Below are positions 1 to 6,702 of a DNA stretch of 7,974 nucleotides, piece after piece. Each line of letters begins with the position of its first letter. Position 1 is the first letter of the stretch. Source of the DNA: Bacteroidota bacterium (GTDB lineage: Bacteria; Bacteroidota; Bacteroidia; Bacteroidales; UBA12481). The position numbers and the translations under genes were made by a program. The notes under the pieces were generated by a model that did no database searches, was not told the origin of the DNA, and saw only the letters and a program-made list of their open reading frames with translations. The DNA lies in the NCBI GenBank assembly GCA_030592205.1, contig JAUVKA010000173.1:1-7974 (forward strand). The letters are read 5' to 3'.

Positions 1-1
1 C

Positions 2-1531
2 AGAGGAACAAATAATAGCAAGCTAAGCATCGGAAGAAATGCCATTCTGGAGGATTGGTGGGATTATCAATACACTGTTACTGACAAATTCTCCTACCTG
101 GATGGGATGGTGGATGAAGTAGTTGTTTATGGAAGTGCTCTTAATGCTAATCAAATTAAAAAGATTTATTCTGATCTTTTGCCTCTGCCTGAAGTGAAAT
201 CTGATTTACGTGTATTACCGGCCGGGCCTGAAGGGCCGTCAGAGTTTGGTGCAAATTATACAAGATTGGATTATACAAAGCAATGGGATCGACTGTGGAG
301 GGTAGGAGATTTCCCGGATGTATTGGTGCGTTTTGCTGATAATAATTGTCGACTGGTATTTTGGAGAGGAACAAGTTTCGTTCCTTGCTGGGTAACTGAA
401 AATGGTATCTGGTATACCAATGAATGGACAGAAACCTGGGGTGCTGATGTAACTAGTTGTGCTGAACCTCTGATGGACAGAGATTGCAGGTTTAGCCATG
501 TCAGGATAATTGAAAACACTGCAGCCAGAACAATTGTCCATTGGCGTTATGGCCTGGTGGATACTGAATATACTTTCGTTGCAAAAGATATTGACGGCAG
601 GGGAGAGTGGGCTGATGAGTATTATATAATTTATCCTGATGGAATTGGTATAAGGAAAATCGATTTGCATTATTCTAATCCCCTTAGGAAACATGATTGG
701 GAGGAATCGATTATTCTTTTATCCCCGGGACAGCATCCTGATGATGTTATGGAAGATCCTGAGATTACACTGGTGAATATGAAGGGGGAGAAGAGCGACT
801 ATTCATGGAGAAATGATCTTCCCGTTGAAATGAAAGAACCTGAGGGAGCCAATATTCATGTGGTAAATTTTAAATCAGAATATAAGCCTTTCTATATCAT
901 TTCTCCTGAGCCATTTGAATCAGCTGAGGGGAAATATGATTCACCATTTTTCAGATCTTATGCTGCAAAGATGGCCAGTTATTACCGGCCCGATTCTGTA
1001 CCCAGTGTTTACGGTTGGTGGAACCACTGGCCGGTAACCCCAGTTCCGGGTGATGGCAGATGGGTGGTTAATAACGATCGTGCATCTCATTTCAATCTCA
1101 CAACTTTTACTCAGTGGAAAGATTATTATATGGATGAAAGTGTGAAGACCAGAATCATGCTGCACGGAATGACAAATGATAAACCTGAAAACCTGGTGCC
1201 TTTAGCAAAAAGCTGGCTTGAACCTCCTGAATTGCAAACTACAGAGGGAGAGGTGATCTATGAGCCAGCTGAAAGAGCCTACATTATTAATGAACTCAGT
1301 GAGGAAGTTTTTGAAGGAAGACTGATGGCTGATACTGATCATCCCGCAATTAAACCTGCATTTATTTTGAACAATACTCGCCTTGTCAAACCAAATGTAG
1401 TTGTAGATGGAAAAAACCTAAGCCCCGGCAAGGATTTTCAGTTTGGTACAGTGAAGGAGCTGGATCAATGGAAAACGATTATTTGGATTGATGGGGACTT
1501 TGAAAATGAAGTGAATATTGTTATTCAGTGA
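2..1531 (+). CDS. LamG-domain secreted protein with uncharacterised C-terminal catalytic-like domain (5' partial)
   Basis: The frame is open to the left edge, so the true start is outside the window; about 509 residues are visible. An ATG at 107 lies inside a LamG domain and is not a credible start. Residues 1-58 are the end of a LamG/concanavalin-type jelly roll, shown by the signature GMVDEVVVY followed by ALNANQIKKIY. A domain of about 450 residues follows. It is rich in aromatic residues (WRVGDFPDVLVRF, VFWRGTSFVPCWV, a WWNHWPV motif near residues 303-309) and ends in a small beta-rich segment with alternating hydrophobic residues. I recognise this layout from Bacteroidota polysaccharide loci but cannot assign a CAZy family; a polysaccharide lyase related to those of ulvan loci is one guess. 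With two glycosidases downstream, secretion and binding or cleavage of a polysaccharide is likely (inference). The last codons and the TGA stop lie inside an 8-bp tandem repeat. No terminator is visible. Confidence 0.75.
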   Translation, partial: RGTNNSKLSIGRNAILEDWWDYQYTVTDKFSYLDGMVDEVVVYGSALNANQIKKIYSDLLPLPEVKSDLRVLPAGPEGPSEFGANYTRLDYTKQWDRLWRVGDFPDVLVRFADNNCRLVFWRGTSFVPCWVTENGIWYTNEWTETWGADVTSCAEPLMDRDCRFSHVRIIENTAARTIVHWRYGLVDTEYTFVAKDIDGRGEWADEYYIIYPDGIGIRKIDLHYSNPLRKHDWEESIILLSPGQHPDDVMEDPEITLVNMKGEKSDYSWRNDLPVEMKEPEGANIHVVNFKSEYKPFYIISPEPFESAEGKYDSPFFRSYAAKMASYYRPDSVPSVYGWWNHWPVTPVPGDGRWVVNNDRASHFNLTTFTQWKDYYMDESVKTRIMLHGMTNDKPENLVPLAKSWLEPPELQTTEGEVIYEPAERAYIINELSEEVFEGRLMADTDHPAIKPAFILNNTRLVKPNVVVDGKNLSPGKDFQFGTVKELDQWKTIIWIDGDFENEVNIVIQ

Positions 1532-1615
1532 CTCAGTGACTCGGTAACTCGGTAACTCGGTTACTTGGTGACTCAGTGACTCGGTAACTCGGTGATTCAG
1601 TTATTCAATTAATCA
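1520..1615. repeat. 8-bp tandem array, composite repeat copy A
   Basis: Eleven consecutive 8-nt units run from 1520 to 1607: GTTATTCA, GTGACTCA, GTGACTCG, GTAACTCG (twice), GTTACTTG, GTGACTCA, GTGACTCG, GTAACTCG, GTGATTCA and GTTATTCA. A degenerate twelfth, ATTAATCA, follows. The consensus is GTNAYTCR. The first unit and part of the second are coding and give the last residues and TGA of the upstream gene. Because 8 is not a multiple of 3 and most units hold TGA or TAA, stops appear in all three + frames within about 24 bp. Neighbouring GTAAC and GTTAC (1552-1564) can form a 5-bp stem with a 3-nt loop. There is no CRISPR-like spacer. Confidence 0.93.
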
Positions 1616-1616
1616 A

Positions 1617-1667
1617 AATTCACTTATATCCTTATTATTAATCACTTAGCCTTGTCCTCAAGCCTTA
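1617..1667. repeat. Conserved core of composite repeat, copy A
   Basis: This non-tandem 51-bp segment joins the 8-bp array to the 7-bp array. It aligns without gaps to 6630-6680, with about 6 mismatches by eye. Both copies contain the strings TCCTTATTA, CACTTAGCCTT and CTCAAGCCTTA. That such a non-repetitive spacer is shared shows the two blocks are copies of one element and not independent slippage products. Confidence 0.85.
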
Positions 1668-1731
1668 CGCCTTAAGCCTTACGCCTTAAGCCTTACGCCT
1701 TAAGCCTTACGTCTTAAGCCTTACGTCTTGG
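1662..1731. repeat. 7-bp tandem array (14-bp higher-order period), composite repeat copy A
   Basis: Ten units of GCCTTAM run head to tail. They alternate GCCTTAC and GCCTTAA, giving a 14-bp period; later units carry GTCTTAA and GTCTTGG. An inverted half unit, TAAGGC, follows at 1735-1740 and could pair with GCCTTA at 1718-1723 across an 11-nt loop. No coding potential or U-tract is associated, so I do not call a terminator. Confidence 0.92.
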
Positions 1732-1858
1732 TTATAAGGCCCCATTTGGAATAATATCAAGTTTTTTATCCAAATCAGGTAATTATTTGGAAAAATAGGA
1801 TAGGAATTTTTGCAAACTTTAAAGTAGATTGCATTAATTATACCTATATCTGTTGATT
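1732..1858 (+). promoter_or_regulatory. AT-rich leader of the GH27 gene with alternating inverted ATTTGGA motifs
   Basis: This is the non-repeat remainder of the 327-nt gap before GH27. ATTTGGA at 1744-1750, TCCAAAT at 1769-1775 and ATTTGGA at 1785-1791 form two overlapping, mutually exclusive 7-bp hairpins, with loops of 18 and 9 nt. They could be a protein-binding site or alternative RNA structures (inference). I see no promoter matching the Bacteroidota TTTG / TAnnTTTG pattern at proper spacing, and no Shine-Dalgarno site before the ATG at 1859, as is usual in this phylum. A promoter for the GH27-GH106 pair is nevertheless expected here. Confidence 0.35.
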
Positions 1859-3775
1859 ATGCTAATAAAATCCTTGTCTTTAAAAGCCGTACTTGTCGTA
1901 TTGCTTGTGCAATCTTGTCTCTTCAAATCTCTTCCAGCTCAAAGCCAACAATTAGCTCTAACTCCTCCAATGGGCTGGAATAGTTGGAATTGCTTCCATG
2001 AAAATATAAATGAGCAGCAGATAAAAGAGATTGCCGATGCAATGGTGAGTTCCGGAATGCGGGATGCAGGTTACGAGTATCTTGTGCTTGATGATGGCTG
2101 GATGGCTGCAGAAAGGGATGAAAATGGAAATCTTCAGGCTGATCCCGAAAGATTCCCAAATGGGATGAAAGCTATTGGTGATTATATCCATAGTAAAGGT
2201 TTGAAATATGGTATTTATGAATGCCGGGGATACCTGACTTGTCAGAAATTACCCGGCAGCTTCGAACACGAAGAGGCTGATATGGCGATATTTGCTTCCT
2301 GGGGAGTGGATTACATCAAGTTGGATGCTTGCTATGCCGAGAAAAATGGTCGGCTTACAACTGAAGATCTTCAGATATATAAGGATGCTATAGCAAAAAC
2401 AGGCCGGCCAATGATTTTAAGCATCTCTGATTTTGGCAATGGAGCATGGGTCTGGGGTGGCAAGGAATACGGTCAGCTCTGGCGAACCTCATATGATATC
2501 TATCCATGGATAGAAAATGTTTACCATCATGCTGAATCCTCAGGAGGAGATCTCCGTATTCATCCTGCTTTTAATGGACTATGGCAATTCGCAGGACCGG
2601 GACATTGGAATGATCCGGATATGCTGGAGATTGGAAATCTAAAATCAGAGTTAGGGGATAAAATCCATATGAGTCTCTGGTGCATGCTTGCATCACCCTT
2701 GATGGCAGGGAATGATTTACGCACGATGTCGGACACAGTTACTCAGGTATTAATTGCTTCTGAAGTTGTTGCGGTAAACCAGGACCCTCGGGGGCATCAA
2801 GGGTATAAGGTATTCGATAACGGTAAACAACAGGTTTATAATAAGCCTTTAAGCGATGGAACCACAGCCGTTCTCCTTTTCAATAAAGACTCTGTTCCGG
2901 CCAATGTGTCGATATCCTGGACTGAAATAGGTTTAGCGGGGAAACAAAAAGTGAGAGATCTTTGGGCAGGCAAAAACCTGGGTGTCTATAAAGATGGCTT
3001 TACAGCCTGGCTCTTACCTCAGCATGGACAGTATCTTCTAAAAGTTGGTAAAAGTGGCGGGGAGCCAATTACCGGACCTCAACCTGTTTCGGAAGAGAAG
3101 TATCTCGCAACAAAAAATGGCTTCAGTTACTTGAGCGACCTCTATTATATCATGAAATATGGTCAGGCTCCTTATTATGATCAAAATCCGTATGGAGATT
3201 CTATTGTGATTGATAATCAGTCATATGGGAAAGGAATTGCTACTCAAAATGGGACAATCCTATTATACAAAATGGCAGGGAATTCAAATCGTTTCAGAGC
3301 AATGGTGGGCGTAGATGCGTCATATACAGGAGAAGGCACAGGACGATTTAGAGTGCTGGAGGAAGATGCCTTTGGAGGCAAAGTCCTCTTCGATAGTGGA
3401 CTTATGACAAAGGATTCATCTGCTCAACAAATAGATATTGATGTTCGAGGAATGGATTGTATTTTCCTCAAGTTTGATGGGAAGGAAGGGGCTGTTGGGG
3501 CCTGGGGGAATGCCAGGTTGGTTGGATTATGGGATGAACACCGTGTGACTTACGAGGAGGCATATGTGGATAGTATAATTCAAGAAAGCGAATTGATCCC
3601 AATTAAGCTGACCGGACCCAAGGACAATAGGATTAATATTGTGATAATAAACCGATGGGAGAAGCGGGATGAAAATCCATACAACTCACCTGAGATGCTG
3701 ATATATGATGGTAAATTATCGGACAAGGAGCGTATTAAAATTGAGAACAGCTTGATTGAGAAGTGGCTGAATTAA
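1859..3775 (+). CDS. GH27 glycosidase (alpha-galactosidase / beta-L-arabinopyranosidase type) with NPCBM domain
   Basis: A 638-residue secreted retaining glycosidase. I chose the ATG at 1859; a TTG two codons upstream would only add two residues before the basic-hydrophobic signal peptide (residues 1 to about 27, cleavage near LPA-Q). Cys20 offers a weak alternative lipobox. The GH27 barrel begins at TPPMGWNSW (about 35-43). It holds DDGW (78-81), the nucleophile Asp156 in DYIKLDAC, the acid/base Asp213 in WRTSYD, and NDPDM (251-255). Cys128 and Cys158 match the conserved disulfide. A beta-sandwich follows (about 310-396), then an NPCBM carbohydrate-binding domain (about 411-556). The last 80 residues end in PEMLIYDGKLSDKER, which resembles the end of a LamG domain. 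Two binding positions differ from typical alpha-galactosidases: YECRG replaces YSDAG-like sequence, and SDF replaces CEW. Substrate could therefore be alpha-galactose or beta-L-arabinopyranose. The stop is 6 nt before the GH106-type gene, so the two are probably one operon. Confidence 0.93.
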   Translation: MLIKSLSLKAVLVVLLVQSCLFKSLPAQSQQLALTPPMGWNSWNCFHENINEQQIKEIADAMVSSGMRDAGYEYLVLDDGWMAAERDENGNLQADPERFPNGMKAIGDYIHSKGLKYGIYECRGYLTCQKLPGSFEHEEADMAIFASWGVDYIKLDACYAEKNGRLTTEDLQIYKDAIAKTGRPMILSISDFGNGAWVWGGKEYGQLWRTSYDIYPWIENVYHHAESSGGDLRIHPAFNGLWQFAGPGHWNDPDMLEIGNLKSELGDKIHMSLWCMLASPLMAGNDLRTMSDTVTQVLIASEVVAVNQDPRGHQGYKVFDNGKQQVYNKPLSDGTTAVLLFNKDSVPANVSISWTEIGLAGKQKVRDLWAGKNLGVYKDGFTAWLLPQHGQYLLKVGKSGGEPITGPQPVSEEKYLATKNGFSYLSDLYYIMKYGQAPYYDQNPYGDSIVIDNQSYGKGIATQNGTILLYKMAGNSNRFRAMVGVDASYTGEGTGRFRVLEEDAFGGKVLFDSGLMTKDSSAQQIDIDVRGMDCIFLKFDGKEGAVGAWGNARLVGLWDEHRVTYEEAYVDSIIQESELIPIKLTGPKDNRINIVIINRWEKRDENPYNSPEMLIYDGKLSDKERIKIENSLIEKWLN

Positions 3776-3781
3776 TCTATT

Positions 3782-4321
3782 ATGAGCAATAACAAAAGTA
3801 TTATCCTTTTAACGTTCACATCGCTTTTGCTATGTGCATTTCCTTCTGTTGATGCACAGGAAAATGATGCCTTATTCGAATCTTTCAGGAATCCTCCATC
3901 TACATCCAGACCTTTTGTCAGATGGTGGTGGAATGGTAACAGGGTTAATGAAAAGGAAGTTTTACGAGAATTAGATCTGCTAAAGGATGCCGGTTTTGGA
4001 GGCGTGGAGATTAATCCTATTGCTATGCCGCCGGTTACCGGTGAGCCCACACAAAAGGCCTTGGAATGGCTTAGTCCGGAATGGAACCAGGTCCTTAAGA
4101 CTGCTTGTCTGGGCGCTAAAGAGAGGGGCTTAATAGCCGATTTATTGGTTGGCTCAGGTTGGCCCTTCGGTGGGAAGTTTTTGAAGCCGGATCAGACAAT
4201 TCAGCGCATGGCGGTTAATTATCAGGATATTACTGGTTCACATCAAATCAATATAAAGATCTCTGATCTTGAAGATGACTTACCTAAAGAATATCTAAGT
4301 GGACGTCTTGAGAAAGAATAA
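3782..4321 (+). CDS. N-terminal fragment of the GH106-type enzyme (179 aa)
   Basis: The ATG at 3782 follows the GH27 stop by 6 nt, suggesting translational coupling. The product has a signal peptide (MSNNK, then a hydrophobic stretch, then VDAQ) and the first beta/alpha elements of the barrel, with RWWWNGN, GGVEINP and GSGWPFGG. It ends at LEKE-TAA. Alone it would lack most of the catalytic barrel and should be inactive. The stop sits in a 10-bp imperfect tandem, AGAAAGAATA then AGAAAGAACT (4311-4330). Removing one unit would not restore the frame, so that duplication alone does not explain the stop. Confidence 0.75.
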   Translation: MSNNKSIILLTFTSLLLCAFPSVDAQENDALFESFRNPPSTSRPFVRWWWNGNRVNEKEVLRELDLLKDAGFGGVEINPIAMPPVTGEPTQKALEWLSPEWNQVLKTACLGAKERGLIADLLVGSGWPFGGKFLKPDQTIQRMAVNYQDITGSHQINIKISDLEDDLPKEYLSGRLEKE

Positions 4322-4330
4322 GAAAGAACT

Positions 4331-6586
4331 TTGAAGTTTGTCAGACTAATTCCGGTCGATGTTAATAGTACTGGGCAAATAATCGACCTGATGCCTTTTA
4401 TAGAAAATGATGTACTCAATTATAAGCTTCCTGAGGGAGATTATAGATTGGTTTGGGGAGTACTACAGAGAGGATACAGGGAAGTTGTATATGGTACACT
4501 TGGTGCAGATGGACCAACAATGGATCATCTGAATAAAGATGTAACACTAGCATATTTTAATAGATTAAAGGAGATTGAAAAAGATCTGGGCATCCCACTT
4601 GCAGATTTAATCAGAGCTTTATTCGCTGATAGTATGGAGCTTGCAGGCTCGAACTGGTGTGATGATTTTGCTGAGGAGTTCAAAAAGCGGTGTGGGTACG
4701 AACTTGAACCGTATCTGCCATTTATCTTCTATTACTATGACGAACCATATCCTTATGAAATACAAAATGAGGAATTTGCTGATAATCTTTTGAAAGTCAG
4801 ATATGATTGTAATCGGGTTTTGGTTGATATATTTCATGAAAGATTTACTTCCGTCTTTAAAGAATTCTGCGAGGAAAATGATTTATTATGTCGATATCAG
4901 GCCTATGGTAGTCCCTGGTTGATTGGGATTCTTGAAGGTTATATGATTGCTGATATTCCCGAAAGTAATAACTGGTTTTATGTTCAAGGTTCAAGGCCTG
5001 ATACTGAGAATTATTTTACCTGGGTGAAGAACCATGGTTCAATGATTTGGAATAAGTATGCTTCTGCCGGGGCACATCTTTCCGGAAGGAATATTGTTAG
5101 TTGTGAAGCAATGACAAATCTTGGCGGAGTATTTCAAGCCTCTCTGTCGTCGATCAAACAGGCGGGTGATATGAACTTCATTACCGGGATTACTCATTCT
5201 GTTTTACATGGATATAACTACTCCCCACCGGAAGCCGGATTTCCTGGTTGGATTCGCTATGGGACCTTCTTCAGTGAGCATAATACTCTATGGCCTCACT
5301 TTAAAAAATGGCTTGATTATGATGCCAGAGTGGCTACGGTACTTCAAAACTCAACGCCTGTTGTAGACATTGCTATACTCGGACCGGAAGCTGATACCTG
5401 GAGCAAGCATGGCTTGAGAAGGGTACCCTTTCATACCGAGCCATGGTATGTATATGAATTGTGGCAGGGGATCAGTCAGAATGGAAGTTCATGCGATTAT
5501 ATCAATGAGAAAGTATTGCAGGATGCAAGCATGAAGAAGGGAAGGATTTCTTATGGTCCTATGAGCTATAAAACCCTGGTAATAGCTGATAATAAAAGTA
5601 TCAGCTTGAAAACTGCCAAGGCTGTTAAAAAGTTTATCAAGACGGGAGGGAAAGTGATTTTTATTGGTCAGAAGCCTGTAAGAACAACTTCACTGTCGAA
5701 AACAGGTGAGGATAATGAAGTTATTACGATCATGGATGATATCTTTAAGTTAACAGATCAGGTCTTTAGTATAATTGCTCCTTTGCCTGGTACTAATATT
5801 ACTGATTGGGTAGGGGAGGTTTTTGCATCAAGCAAAGTTGATTCATATTTGGATATAGAAATTCCTGATCGCTCCTTATATCAGATATTTCATAAAGCTG
5901 ATGACAAGGAAATTCTGTTTATAGCTAATACAAACCGTAAAAGGGAAATCAAAACTAATGTGGATTTCAATCTGGATGGGAAAACTGTATGGAAATGGGA
6001 TGCTGAGAAAGGTAGCAGAGAGCTAATGCAACATCATAATAACAAACTTAATATTTCTCTAAATCCATTAGAAAGTATGCTGATTGTTATTGAACCTGGT
6101 GAGAATGAGAATGGAGGGTCAGGATCTAATTATTCTCCTCCGGAGGTAAAAGAATTTAGATTTAACAAATCCTGGACAGCAAGATTTGAGCCTGTTCAGG
6201 GTAAAGATTTTACCATGACTTTTAATGATTTGATAGATTTTAAGGAGTCAGATGACACTCTATTGCAAAATTTTGCCGGTAGAGTTGTTTATTTAACTGA
6301 TTTTGAGGCAAAGGAATCAAATTATAGTGCTCTAGACCTTGGAGAGGTGAATAATGGAGTTACTAAGGTCTTACTTAATGGGATGACTCTTGGTACTAAA
6401 TGGTATGGGCAGCATGTATATGAGATTGGCAGTCAGCTAAGACTCGGTCCAAATACCCTGGTTATTGAATACACAAGTTTACTATCCAACTATTGCCGCA
6501 GTCTCGACAATGTAGAAGCAAAGAGATGGATCCGAAATAGAGATCTTATTTCAAATGGAATTACCGGCCCTGTACTCCTGAAATAA
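4331..6586 (+). CDS. C-terminal fragment of the GH106-type enzyme (751 aa)
   Basis: This is the same frame as the N-terminal fragment, resuming three codons after the TAA. A TTG at 4331, preceded by a purine-rich AAGAAAG, is the only nearby plausible restart; an independent start is doubtful. It encodes most of the barrel and the C-terminal beta-sandwich (LDLGEVNNG, VLLNGMTLGTKW, GPNTLVIEY), but has no signal peptide of its own. If made by reinitiation it would stay in the cytoplasm and lack the first barrel strands. A readthrough product would be the full secreted enzyme. Confidence 0.7.
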   Translation: MKFVRLIPVDVNSTGQIIDLMPFIENDVLNYKLPEGDYRLVWGVLQRGYREVVYGTLGADGPTMDHLNKDVTLAYFNRLKEIEKDLGIPLADLIRALFADSMELAGSNWCDDFAEEFKKRCGYELEPYLPFIFYYYDEPYPYEIQNEEFADNLLKVRYDCNRVLVDIFHERFTSVFKEFCEENDLLCRYQAYGSPWLIGILEGYMIADIPESNNWFYVQGSRPDTENYFTWVKNHGSMIWNKYASAGAHLSGRNIVSCEAMTNLGGVFQASLSSIKQAGDMNFITGITHSVLHGYNYSPPEAGFPGWIRYGTFFSEHNTLWPHFKKWLDYDARVATVLQNSTPVVDIAILGPEADTWSKHGLRRVPFHTEPWYVYELWQGISQNGSSCDYINEKVLQDASMKKGRISYGPMSYKTLVIADNKSISLKTAKAVKKFIKTGGKVIFIGQKPVRTTSLSKTGEDNEVITIMDDIFKLTDQVFSIIAPLPGTNITDWVGEVFASSKVDSYLDIEIPDRSLYQIFHKADDKEILFIANTNRKREIKTNVDFNLDGKTVWKWDAEKGSRELMQHHNNKLNISLNPLESMLIVIEPGENENGGSGSNYSPPEVKEFRFNKSWTARFEPVQGKDFTMTFNDLIDFKESDDTLLQNFAGRVVYLTDFEAKESNYSALDLGEVNNGVTKVLLNGMTLGTKWYGQHVYEIGSQLRLGPNTLVIEYTSLLSNYCRSLDNVEAKRWIRNRDLISNGITGPVLLK

Positions 6587-6587
6587 T

Positions 6588-6635
6588 GTTATTCAGTTAT
6601 TCAGTTACTCGGTTATTCAGTTCTTTTGTAATTCC
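6588..6635. repeat. 8-bp tandem array, composite repeat copy B
   Basis: It begins one nucleotide after the TAA of the GH106-type gene, with units GTTATTCA, GTTATTCA, GTTACTCG and GTTATTCA. Degenerate GTTCTTTT and GTAATTCC follow. The unit and orientation match copy A, but there are fewer units. GTTAYTCR carries stop triplets mainly on the - strand (TAA, TGA), unlike copy A, which carries them mainly on the + strand. Confidence 0.88.
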
Positions 6636-6680
6636 CTTATGTCCTTATTACTAACCACTTAGCCTTATACTCAAGCCTTA
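6630..6680. repeat. Conserved core of composite repeat, copy B
   Basis: Gapless match to 1617-1667, with about 45 of 51 positions identical by eye. It overlaps the last degenerate 8-bp unit on the left and runs into the 7-bp array on the right. It lies in the 98-nt gap between convergent genes. No intrinsic terminator hairpin with a U-tract is visible in either direction. Confidence 0.85.
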
Positions 6681-6702
6681 AGCCTCAAGCCTTAAGCCTC
6701 AG
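6675..6702. repeat. 7-bp tandem array, composite repeat copy B, overlapping the nagB-like 3' end
   Basis: Four units: GCCTTAA, GCCTCAA, GCCTTAA and GCCTCAG, the same 7-bp unit and 14-bp alternation as copy A. On the - strand they encode the last five residues (LRLKA) and the TGA of the nagB-like gene. As in copy A, an inverted half unit (TAAGG, 6703-6707) follows directly. Confidence 0.85.

Larger units (their letters stand above)
3782..6586 (+). pseudogene. GH106-type alpha-L-rhamnosidase-like gene interrupted by an in-frame TAA
   Basis: Read through the stop at 4319-4321, this is one reading frame of about 934 codons, close to the usual GH106 size. The parts on both sides are in the same frame, so the cause is a substitution (for example CAA or AAA to TAA), not an indel. 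Order: signal peptide (1 to about 25, ending VDA-Q); barrel start RPFVRWWWNGN (44-53) and GGVEINP (73-79); GSGWPFGG (124-131); the stop at codon 180; DHLNKD; RALFADSMELAGSNW; EFKKRCGYELEPYLP; RYQAYGSPW; ADIPESNNWF; GRNIVSCEAMTN; HSVLHGYNYSPP; and a C-terminal beta-sandwich of galactose-binding type. The glutamates in DSMEL and SCEAM are candidate catalytic or metal-site residues. The family removes terminal alpha-L-rhamnose from polysaccharides such as pectin side chains. The rest of the frame shows no other decay, so the mutation is recent, a sequencing error, or tolerated by readthrough or reinitiation. Confidence 0.8.

Noticed and set aside
219..238. GC-rich local palindrome near 219-238
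   Set aside because: It lies inside the LamG-protein reading frame, encodes a Pro/Gly linker, and has no U-tract or regulatory context.
1662..1731. Possible CRISPR array
   Set aside because: Units are 7 bp in direct tandem with no spacers and no cas genes nearby; it is a minisatellite.
1718..1740. Intrinsic terminator from GCCTTA/TAAGGC pairing
   Set aside because: The stem is only 6 bp with an 11-nt loop and is followed by CCCC, with no T-run.
1786..1812. Promoter pair TTTG (1786-1789) and AATTTTTG (1805-1812)
   Set aside because: The second box misses the leading T of TAnnTTTG and the spacing is 15 bp, shorter than the roughly 19-20 bp expected.
1853..1858. TTG at 1853 as the GH27 start
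   Set aside because: It adds only two residues, and an in-frame ATG at 1859 begins a normal signal peptide.
3772..4050. Antisense reading frame of 92 codons over the GH106-type N-terminus
   Set aside because: It mirrors a strongly motif-bearing coding region on the + strand and has no recognisable protein features.
4319..4321. Programmed frameshift or recoded amino acid at the GH106-type stop
   Set aside because: Both sides share the same frame, so there is no frameshift. TAA is not the codon used for selenocysteine or pyrrolysine, and no recoding structure is evident.
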